From positions 1-44,043 of IMG/VR virus record IMGVR_UViG_3300020334_000004: a stretch of DNA of 44,043 nucleotides; one strand, 5' to 3'. Of the stretch, positions 6,022 through 10,063 are shown one piece after another (the first letter of the stretch is position 1; every line of letters begins with the position of its first letter). Under the pieces are notes generated by a model. That model had not been told where the DNA came from. It saw only the letters and a list, made by a program, of their open reading frames with translations, and searched no databases. Position numbers and translations under genes: made by a program. The DNA is from a virus.

Positions 6022-6216
6022 ATGTGGAAAATTTGGTGTAAAGCATTAGGTACAAAAGAGGGTAAGAACAACAGAGAAGCAGATGCAGTTGCTGTTATTC
6101 GTACCCTTATTTTATTGGGTTATATGATTACTAACTGCTTTATCATGGCAGGGGTAGTTAGACACTGGGATGCTAATAATTGTGTAGTGAATGATACAGA
6201 ACTAATTAAAAAATAG
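6022..6216 (+). CDS. Small membrane protein, 64 aa
   Basis: A 64-aa protein (MWKIWCKALG...) with a charged N-terminal 20 residues, a single hydrophobic segment of about 18 residues (LILLGYMITNCFIMAGVV, residues 29-46) and a short polar C-terminus. Similar one-pass proteins starting MWKIW occur in marine cyanophages, from memory; their role is unknown. It follows the HicA-like gene by 5 bases and probably shares its late transcript. Confidence 0.72.
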   Translation: MWKIWCKALGTKEGKNNREADAVAVIRTLILLGYMITNCFIMAGVVRHWDANNCVVNDTELIKK

Positions 6217-6230
6217 GTTTTTAATGTAAG

Positions 6231-6238
6231 AATAAATA
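6231..6238 (+). promoter_or_regulatory. Late-type promoter (AATAAATA)
   Basis: AATAAATA, one mismatch from the T4 late consensus, lies 56 bases ahead of the inverted-repeat-bounded segment at 6294-6420. No gene starts near it, so if active it would transcribe the non-coding segment. Confidence 0.4.
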
Positions 6239-6293
6239 TAAAACACTTTTTTGTCTTTCAGATACTGTGTAGTTGCTGTGGAGTGTCTTCAGA

Positions 6294-6420
6294 GGGTCTC
6301 AGAAGGGTTTTAAGGGTGTTTTATGCTTGTAGAAGTCTCCTGGGTGTTGTGAGCTAAGCGAGCGTATCATAAGACGCGCAGTCTGTCAACCCACGGGGAC
6401 GGCGAAAAGTTCTGAGACCC
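6294..6420 (+). ncRNA. Candidate structured non-coding RNA
   Basis: A 127-nt segment is bounded by a perfect 11-bp inverted repeat, GGGTCTCAGAA (6294-6304) and TTCTGAGACCC (6410-6420). Inside, TGGGT plus TG (6340-6348) can pair with CA plus ACCCA (near 6388-6393) with a 2-nt bulge, enclosing a smaller GCGT/ACGC stem (about 6360-6376). No open reading frame of gene size crosses it. It could be a small RNA, a riboregulator, or a recombination remnant. Only the base-pairing potential is seen; expression is inferred. Confidence 0.5.
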
Positions 6421-6441
6421 ACACAATTTTTATATCTCATG

Positions 6442-6449
6442 TATAAATA
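6442..6449 (+). promoter_or_regulatory. Late promoter (TATAAATA)
   Basis: A perfect TATAAATA sits 6 bases before a 14-codon open frame (ATG 6456, stop 6498-6500) and directly before the palindrome array. Initiation would be expected about at the ATG. It lies only 58 bases upstream of a perfect sigma70 -35 box. Confidence 0.6.
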
Positions 6450-6461
6450 AACACTATGAAT

Positions 6462-6684
6462 CTCGACGAGACTCATATCTCGACTAGACACACCATCTAG
6501 ACTAGATTGACATCTCGACGAGTTATCTGTATAATACACAAAGATCTCGACGAGGATTATGTACGACGACTACGATCTCGACTATACATATGCACCCGAA
6601 TACACATACGATCTCGACGAGACATATGACATGTGGGTGCAATCGTTCGCGAATGCATCACATCTAGATGAGGATCTAGACGAG
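6462..6684 (+). repeat. Interspersed palindromic repeats CTCGACGAG
   Basis: Copies of the 9-bp palindrome CTCGACGAG or close variants (CTCGACTAG, CTAGACTAG, CTAGACGAG, CTAGATGAG, CTCGACTAT), usually preceded by AT, start at 6462, 6479, 6497, 6514, 6546, 6577, 6613, 6664 and 6676. Further half-matches occur at 6765 and 6810. The first four are spaced 17-18 bp apart, and one lies between the -35 and -10 of a perfect promoter. Copies inside genes are all in the frame encoding LDE or LDY, but at least four copies are outside any gene. Confidence 0.75.
6507..6535 (+). promoter_or_regulatory. Perfect sigma70-type promoter
   Basis: TTGACA (6507-6512), a 17-bp spacer and TATAAT (6530-6535) match the bacterial housekeeping consensus exactly. 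The palindrome CTCGACGAG (6514-6522) occupies the spacer, and another copy (6546-6554) covers the expected start of the transcript, as operators often do. It would drive the gene at 6559. Confidence 0.85.
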
Positions 6685-6741
6685 GAATATGCACGTGACG
6701 CGCAAGATTATAATGCGCTTGCGTATAAACATTACGCATGA
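6559..6741 (+). CDS. Acidic Tyr-rich protein with LDE repeats, 60 aa
   Basis: A 60-aa highly acidic protein with about eleven Tyr. It contains repeated DLDY/DLDE/HLDE units that correspond to in-frame copies of the CTCGACGAG repeat, and ends with ARDAQDYNALAYKHYA, a tail I associate with other cyanophage small proteins. It is preceded by an exact consensus sigma70 promoter (6507-6535) and should be strongly expressed immediately after infection. Its charge suggests a DNA mimic or an inhibitor of a host nucleic-acid-binding protein, but this is inference. Its last codons overlap the promoter of the next gene. Confidence 0.75.
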   Translation: MYDDYDLDYTYAPEYTYDLDETYDMWVQSFANASHLDEDLDEEYARDAQDYNALAYKHYA

Positions 6742-6747
6742 TATAAT
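6719..6747 (+). promoter_or_regulatory. Early promoter
   Basis: TTGCGT (6719-6724), a 17-bp spacer and TATAAT (6742-6747). The -35 lies in the last codons of the preceding gene, and transcription would start near 6754, 20 nt before ATG 6774. The -35 form TTGCG is shared with the promoter at 7636-7664. Confidence 0.7.
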
Positions 6748-6773
6748 AACGTACACATACACATCTCGACGCC

Positions 6774-6929
6774 ATGTATACACCTACAAAGCGCACAGTT
6801 CGGGTTACTCTCGACATTGAGTGTTATGATGATTTAGATTTAGAATCATTCGATTGGAATGATATTCTAAGTCTAGAAGGTGATGAGAATGTGTATGTTA
6901 CCACAGAAGAAAAATATATCGACTGGTAA
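6774..6929 (+). CDS. Conserved cyanophage-type acidic protein, 51 aa
   Basis: A 51-aa acidic protein (MYTPTKRTVR...): a basic N-terminus and strand VRVTLDIE are followed by an acidic stretch DDLDLESFDWNDILSLEGDENV and end KYIDW. The type is recognised from memory in other marine T4-like cyanophages, with unknown function. It has its own promoter (6719-6747) and is followed by a clear intrinsic terminator (6953-6977), so it appears to be a stand-alone transcription unit. Confidence 0.78.
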   Translation: MYTPTKRTVRVTLDIECYDDLDLESFDWNDILSLEGDENVYVTTEEKYIDW

Positions 6930-6952
6930 TGTGCCAGTTCTTGGATTGGCAC

Positions 6953-6977
6953 ACCGCTCCGATGGGGCGGTTTTTTT
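6953..6977 (+). terminator. Intrinsic terminator
   Basis: An 8-bp stem ACCGCTCC (6953-6960) and GGGGCGGT (6964-6971), with a 3-nt loop GAT and one T-G pair, is followed by a run of seven T (6971-6977). It lies 23 bases after the stop of the 51-aa gene and is the clearest rho-independent terminator in the window. Just upstream, TGCCAGTT...TGGCACA matches the core of the early hairpin cassettes. Confidence 0.88.
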
Positions 6978-7169
6978 ATGTTTACCGGAAGGCAGGAGCG
7001 GTGACGATGTATTTTCGTCTACAGCGGTACCCCCCGCCTCGTCTGATTTCTTATAAGATACCACGGCAGGGATCCACCGCAACCGATCGTGTGCCAGTTC
7101 GTGAGGTGTCCACTACTGCCACACAGGGAGCGGGTTTGGTGTATTGTTATCTCAGTTCAAACAAATCCA
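6978..7169 (+). other. Intergenic stretch without a supported gene
   Basis: This 192-base stretch between the terminator and the next gene contains another copy of the cassette core (TGCCAGTT near 7092, and GTGTG at 7089 that can pair with CACAC near 7120) and a weak -10-like TATTGT (7142-7147). An open frame running through it into the next gene has an unlikely composition and overlaps a better gene. Confidence 0.5.
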
Positions 7170-7433
7170 ATGCCTGGCGTTACCACCCGCATCAAATCCA
7201 TCACCGCCTGCATCATCGAAGGCGTGAACCGTGGGCATAAGTTTACCGCTGATGAATTGGGTGCCATTGTTGAGAATCTGGTGGAAACTTATGATCTCCA
7301 GTATTTCTCCGAGCGTTATGCTTCCCGCCCAACTTACACCAAAGGTGTTACGCAAGTTGAATACCAGATGAAAGATCTGGAGTTGAAAGGTATTGTTCAA
7401 CGCTGCGGAGTTCGTGAGTGGGTTAAACTCTGA
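7170..7433 (+). CDS. Putative winged-helix DNA-binding protein, 87 aa
   Basis: Starts MPGVTTRIKSITACIIEGVNRG. The segment KFTADELGAIVENLV is followed by a loop with RYASRPTYTKGVTQVEYQMKDLELKGIVQRCGVREWVKL, which fits helix, recognition helix, then a two-strand wing ending in W. Winged-helix proteins bind DNA and often regulate transcription, so this is a candidate phage regulator. ATG 7170 is chosen because homologous-looking cyanophage proteins begin here; an upstream GTG (7089) would add 27 residues of unlike composition. The fold assignment is inferred from the pattern only. Confidence 0.68.
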   Translation: MPGVTTRIKSITACIIEGVNRGHKFTADELGAIVENLVETYDLQYFSERYASRPTYTKGVTQVEYQMKDLELKGIVQRCGVREWVKL

Positions 7434-7469
7434 TCTGAAACTTTTCCTGTAAACTAACACTAACTCATC

Positions 7470-7604
7470 ATGGACGACTACACTTTCGACACTGACATTT
7501 TCGCTGAGATTAATGATGCTCCCGGTGAAATCTTTGACATTCCAGAGATGCAGGATCAAAAGTTTGACGTTGAAGCATACATCAACGGGGAGACCGACTA
7601 CTGA
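7470..7604 (+). CDS. Hypothetical acidic protein, 44 aa
   Basis: A short, very acidic 44-aa gene (MDDYTFDTDI...) with six Phe/Tyr and almost no basic residues. The start is ATG 7470, 36 bases after the previous stop. Its stop is followed immediately by a hairpin/promoter cassette, as for other early genes, which supports it as real. Not recognised; its composition is like that of the 60-aa acidic protein at 6559. Confidence 0.6.
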   Translation: MDDYTFDTDIFAEINDAPGEIFDIPEMQDQKFDVEAYINGETDY

Positions 7605-7609
7605 TGTGA

Positions 7610-7664
7610 CAGTTGGGGAAGTGGCACAGACCCCCTTGCGCTTCCCCCTGTTCTGCGCCATACT
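7610..7664 (+). promoter_or_regulatory. Hairpin plus early promoter cassette
   Basis: GGGGAAG (7615-7621) pairs with CTTCCCC (7641-7647), with TGGCACA in the loop; an outer CAG/CTG pair extends the stem. A promoter TTGCGC (7636-7641), 17 bp, CATACT (7659-7664) overlaps the 3' arm. The stem and the -35 box therefore share bases. Confidence 0.65.
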
Positions 7665-7696
7665 ACGTACATCAATCAAGGAAAGGAATTTTCCAG

Positions 7697-8236
7697 ATGA
7701 ACAACCTGAATCAATTCTTCGCTGACTGCCTGAACCTGCCTTATAAGGGCAACAGTCAGGACAACCCCGAACATGAGAATCAAGTCGCAGAATTGCTTGA
7801 AAAATATAACCTGAAGTATGAATTCCAACCGAACGGTATTCAGAACTCTCCTGACTTCCGTGTACATCATGAGGGCAAAACTTATGATGTTGAGTGTAAG
7901 TCTTCCAAACAGGCATTTCCTACATACAACGGCGGACTTCCTAAAAAAGGTGTTATCTACATCTTCAGCAGTAAGAAGTACAATGAAACCACAATTTTCT
8001 TCGCTGATGATGTTGTGAGTGAAAAGAAGCGTGAAATGTATAGCAAACTCACTGAGGAACTTAACACCATCCTGAAAATGTATCAGATGGATGATGAATG
8101 GAAGGAAGATGAGCGCGGGTTTGACTTCTACATTCGCAACATGTACACACAATCCGGTGGTAAGGATAAGACCGACTATTTCACACATTCCTCCCGCAAT
8201 CAGTGCGAACAAAATGTTATCAACTACGCCTTCTGA
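7697..8236 (+). CDS. PD-(D/E)XK nuclease-like protein, 179 aa
   Basis: Residues 52-71 read PDF, then about 12 residues, then DVECKSSK: the D53 ... E66-x-K68 arrangement of the PD-(D/E)XK nuclease superfamily, which includes restriction enzymes, Holliday junction resolvases and phage nucleases. A helix with E27 precedes it, as usual. The C-terminal half (IYIFSSKKYNETTIFF, FDFYIRNMY) is alpha/beta and could hold specificity elements. ATG 7697 is favoured: a GGAAAGGA SD-like stretch lies at 7679-7686 and an upstream promoter at 7636-7664. No methyltransferase is adjacent. It probably degrades or processes DNA early in infection, but its target is unknown. Confidence 0.7.
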   Translation: MNNLNQFFADCLNLPYKGNSQDNPEHENQVAELLEKYNLKYEFQPNGIQNSPDFRVHHEGKTYDVECKSSKQAFPTYNGGLPKKGVIYIFSSKKYNETTIFFADDVVSEKKREMYSKLTEELNTILKMYQMDDEWKEDERGFDFYIRNMYTQSGGKDKTDYFTHSSRNQCEQNVINYAF

Positions 8237-8238
8237 AA

Positions 8239-8294
8239 CCAGTGGAGGAACTGGCACAGCACCGGTTGAAATCCCGCCGATTCTGTGCCATATT
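8239..8294 (+). promoter_or_regulatory. Hairpin plus early promoter cassette
   Basis: CCAGT (8239-8243) pairs with ACTGG (8250-8254). Alternatively TGGCACAG (8252-8259) pairs perfectly with CTGTGCCA (8283-8290), which would sequester the start of the -10. The promoter is TTGAAA (8266-8271), 17 bp, CATATT (8289-8294). The predicted start coincides with ATG 8301. Confidence 0.62.
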
Positions 8295-8300
8295 AGAACC

Positions 8301-8513
8301 ATGAACAAAACACAAGCGATTGAAATCCTCTCCACTGCCTTCGGTGGATCCTATACAGGAACTGAGGTAGTCCCTGCCTGCAGTGGCAACCTGATTCAGG
8401 ATATCATGAACGAAGGGTCCGAAGGGAAGACCTACCACCGCTGGGAGTGCCAACCGCTGCCCCGTTGCGTTGAAGACTCGCAACTCATTGCCGTCGCTCA
8501 GCATTATGTGTGA
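8301..8513 (+). CDS. Hypothetical early protein, 70 aa
   Basis: A 70-aa protein (MNKTQAIEIL...) with a helical N-terminus, a Gly/Ser/Thr-rich centre (GGSYTGTEVVPAC) and four Cys overall. Not recognised. The -10 box at 8289-8294 puts the expected transcript start on the A of this ATG, so the mRNA may be leaderless. The stop at 8511-8513 is followed directly by a perfect 8-bp hairpin. Confidence 0.7.
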   Translation: MNKTQAIEILSTAFGGSYTGTEVVPACSGNLIQDIMNEGSEGKTYHRWECQPLPRCVEDSQLIAVAQHYV

Positions 8514-8515
8514 CA

Positions 8516-8567
8516 GTTGGGGAACCGTCCCCAACCTATTGACTTTCCCTCCATTCCATCCTATCTT
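8516..8567 (+). promoter_or_regulatory. Hairpin plus early promoter cassette
   Basis: GTTGGGGA (8516-8523) and TCCCCAAC (8528-8535) form a perfect 8-bp stem with a 4-nt loop three bases after a stop codon. Four bases later a promoter begins: TTGACT (8539-8544), 17 bp, TATCTT (8562-8567). The predicted start coincides with ATG 8574. Confidence 0.75.
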
Positions 8568-8573
8568 CCGGAT

Positions 8574-8765
8574 ATGAACAAAACCAAATTCGATTCCAAC
8601 GGCATCTACGCCAGCACCCCTGAACTCTCCGCCATTGCCCTGCAGGTGATGGAGCAGGAGAAGCGTGAGCGGGAACTGCGCCGCGAGTGGTTCAGCAAGT
8701 GGAATGAGTCCAGCAACCACGATGGTGGACAGTTCGGGATCTGGAACATCAGCGACCGCGACTGA
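8574..8765 (+). CDS. Hypothetical protein, 63 aa
   Basis: Starts MNKTKFDSNGIYASTPELSA, followed by a charged helix VMEQEKRERELRREWFSKWNESS and a polar tail with QFGIWNISDRD. The C-terminal codons (8727-8765) coincide with a copy of the hairpin/promoter cassette, so the tail may be a read-through extension into what is elsewhere intergenic DNA. The predicted transcript begins at or next to the ATG, suggesting leaderless translation. Function unknown. Confidence 0.68.
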   Translation: MNKTKFDSNGIYASTPELSAIALQVMEQEKRERELRREWFSKWNESSNHDGGQFGIWNISDRD

Positions 8766-8784
8766 CCCGCTGACCCCTTATAAT
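8727..8784 (+). promoter_or_regulatory. Early promoter cassette captured inside a gene end
   Basis: The sequence GGACAGTTCGGGATCTGGAACATC, split here by description: GACAGTT at 8728-8734 and TGGAACA at 8742-8748, aligns with the cassette core, followed by TGACCCGCTGACCCC and TATAAT (8779-8784). TGACCCGCT also occurs at 278-286. The -35 region is weak. It precedes ATG 8815 by about 24 bases of leader. Confidence 0.5.
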
Positions 8785-8814
8785 TTTCACATACCAAACA
8801 AACCAATCAACATC

Positions 8815-9285
8815 ATGCTCAAAGGAACCGAACTGCTCAACGCCATCGCCGCCATGCCCGAAGGCAGCACCCGTACCGAACAGTGCCGCGCCTGTGGTTA
8901 TGAGATCGACGGTCGCCTTCATTTCACTGATTTCTTCACTGCTATTCTTGAGGCAAAAGGTGAACTGAAAACTGAGGATCAGCGCAATGAAGAACTGATC
9001 CAACAATATCCTGAGCAAAGTGATATCCTCACTGAACTGCTTGAGGATTATGATTCTGAAGCGATTGAGGAGTTCATTGAGTACTTCGGAGAAGAGAATC
9101 TGGAGTCCTTCACTGATGCTTACCAAGGCGAAATGTCTGGCGCTGAGTTTGCTGAGCAACTGGTCACTGATTGCTATTGCCTGGATATTCCTTCCTTCGT
9201 TTGCATCTCCTGGGAGGATACTTGGGAAGAATTGCGTTATGATTTCACCGAACTGTCCGGTCACATTTTCTCCACCCAGTTCTGA
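8815..9285 (+). CDS. ArdA-like antirestriction protein with a cyAbrB-like N-terminus
   Basis: A 156-aa acidic protein. Residues 1-45 (MLKGTELLNAIAAM, then EQCRACGYEIDGRLHFTDFFTAILEAKG) resemble the N-terminal segment of cyanobacterial AbrB-like regulators (cyAbrB: GKxLL...KxCGY....RV....F..AL..A.G). Residues 100-156 (FTDAYQGEMSGAEFAEQL, then WEDTWEELRYDFTELSGHIFSTQF) resemble ArdA proteins, DNA mimics that block type I restriction enzymes. The acidic middle (about residues 46-99) fits a DNA-mimic surface. ArdA is usually about 165 aa, so the second domain is only partial in length. It has its own -10 box at 8779-8784. The assignment is from pattern memory; a plain acidic cyanophage protein is the alternative. 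Confidence 0.62.
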   Translation: MLKGTELLNAIAAMPEGSTRTEQCRACGYEIDGRLHFTDFFTAILEAKGELKTEDQRNEELIQQYPEQSDILTELLEDYDSEAIEEFIEYFGEENLESFTDAYQGEMSGAEFAEQLVTDCYCLDIPSFVCISWEDTWEELRYDFTELSGHIFSTQF

Positions 9286-9293
9286 ACCAGTCG

Positions 9294-9343
9294 GGGGACT
9301 GTCCACTTCGGTGGTTCCAGTCCCCGCAAATCCGTGGTATGAT
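9294..9343 (+). promoter_or_regulatory. Hairpin with TTCG loop plus early promoter
   Basis: GGGGACT (9294-9300) pairs with AGTCCCC (9319-9325), and CCAC (9303-9306) pairs with GTGG (9311-9314) around a TTCG tetraloop. The promoter TTCCAG (9315-9320), 17 bp, TATGAT (9338-9343) has its -35 inside the 3' arm. There is no T tract. Confidence 0.65.
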
Positions 9344-9366
9344 TCGTTCAACAAACAAACAACCCC

Positions 9367-9576
9367 ATGATCCATCCCACCCCCGACGCTAACGGCACAA
9401 TCTCCTGGAGTGAGGCGGTTCAGTTCGTTTTCTCTCCTGACCCTGATCTGAACTTTTTGGCGCAGTTCGCCCAGGATTATTCCCACCTGTGTGGTGAGCG
9501 GGTGGACCTTGGGGAGTTGGAGGTTTGGTACTCGGAGCTGGCAGTTGCCGCCATTGCCGACTGTGTGTTCTGTTAG
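9367..9576 (+). CDS. Hypothetical acidic protein, 69 aa
   Basis: A 69-aa acidic protein (MIHPTPDANG...) with helix VQFVFSPDPDLNFLAQFAQDY and C-terminal ELAVAAIADCVFC. Its base composition is GC-rich like the neighbouring early genes. A promoter (9315-9343) lies upstream and another degraded cassette (TGGCACAGG at 9582) follows the stop. Not recognised. Confidence 0.68.
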   Translation: MIHPTPDANGTISWSEAVQFVFSPDPDLNFLAQFAQDYSHLCGERVDLGELEVWYSELAVAAIADCVFC

Positions 9577-9750
9577 GCAGGTGGCACAGGGGGGTTGACC
9601 CCAGCATGGGTGCGTGGTAGGCAGTGCCGCGCCCCCGCCCGCCGATGCGGCGGTGCCCGTGTATATAAAATCACTAGGTACCATTAAGCTATAAAGTCTT
9701 GCTTTTGCCAGCTCTTTGTATAACGCAAGACTTTTCTATATAAAACAAAA
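9577..9750 (+). other. GC-rich to AT-rich intergenic boundary with two hairpins
   Basis: The first half is very GC-rich: it starts with a cassette remnant (TGGCACAG at 9582, TTGACC at 9595-9600 without a good -10) and includes CCGCC/GGCGG hairpin potential (about 9638-9653). The second half is AT-rich and holds a 10-bp perfect inverted repeat (9693-9702 with 9725-9734) followed by CTATATAAAAC. No gene is supported. Confidence 0.6.
9693..9737 (+). terminator. Possible intrinsic terminator
   Basis: AAAGTCTTGC (9693-9702) and GCAAGACTTT (9725-9734) form a perfect 10-bp stem with a 22-nt loop, followed by TTTTCTAT. The stem is AT-rich and the loop long, so it is a weak terminator on its own, but it sits exactly where the early small-gene block ends. 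Confidence 0.5.
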
Positions 9751-9939
9751 ATGGAAATAGGTATAACTTCTATGCAAAAAAATCCCGGAGAAAATTTTTC
9801 GACCGTAGGGGTCGATCCTGTAACTGGTGAGTATGTCATTAAAGTACCTGAATGGATCATCAGTGAATTCGGGTGGTATGAGGGTACTGAGATCAACTTA
9901 GAGGTTGATGGAGATTGTATAGTAGTCACGGAACAGTGA
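9751..9939 (+). CDS. AbrB/MazE-like small protein, 62 aa
   Basis: Residues 21-62 (VDPVTGEYVIKVPEWIISEFGWYEGTEI, then LEVDGDCIVVTEQ) match the pattern of swapped-hairpin AbrB domains: G.Y.I.IP.......GW..G..I......G...I. Such domains dimerise and bind DNA as transition-state regulators or antitoxins. The first 20 residues are polar. No toxin partner is adjacent, so a regulator is more likely. The start at ATG 9751 follows an A-rich leader after TATATAAAA. Confidence 0.68.
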   Translation: MEIGITSMQKNPGENFSTVGVDPVTGEYVIKVPEWIISEFGWYEGTEINLEVDGDCIVVTEQ

Positions 9940-9996
9940 CAGATCCGTATGGAGAAGTAACCGAACCATAAGTTAGTAAACTCCGTAGGAGTGAGG

Positions 9997-10025
9997 TGGA
10001 CATAATGTCTATCTCATAGTATAAT
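9997..10025 (+). promoter_or_regulatory. Near-consensus sigma70 promoter
   Basis: TGGACA (9997-10002), 17 bp, TATAAT (10020-10025) matches the host consensus at 11 of 12 positions. A short ACTCC/GGAGT hairpin lies upstream (about 9980-9992). Transcription would start near 10032, ahead of the glycosyltransferase-like gene. Confidence 0.78.
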
Positions 10026-10063
10026 TACTTTTGAATCGATTCACATTCACACTTGACCAAATT

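Noticed and set aside
6294-6420. tRNA or tRNA-like structure
   Set aside because: No anticodon-loop or T-loop (GTTCRANNC) pattern is present and no CCA-type acceptor end. The long closing stem does not fit a tRNA.
6456-6500. 14-codon open frame directly after the late promoter (MNLDETHISTRHTI)
   Set aside because: Too short to support as a gene. Its only repeat match (LDE) is explained by the palindrome. A leader peptide is possible but unproven.
6462-6684. CRISPR-like array
   Set aside because: The repeats are 9-11 bp with irregular 3- to 42-bp gaps, several are inside genes, and no Cas gene is present.
6929-7240. Open frame of 103 codons across the terminator and into gene 7170
   Set aside because: It contains the terminator hairpin and T tract near its start and has a His/Arg-rich, unlikely tail in a different frame from the better gene at 7170.
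7152-8335. Two overlapping minus-strand open frames (254 and 219 codons)
   Set aside because: They are antisense to the winged-helix and PD-(D/E)XK genes, which show recognisable motifs. No minus-strand promoter or SD was found.
8749-9684. Long minus-strand open frame (311 codons)
   Set aside because: It lies opposite two better-supported + strand genes that have their own promoters, and its composition (repeated Gly, Thr and His stretches) is that of a reverse-frame shadow in GC-rich DNA.
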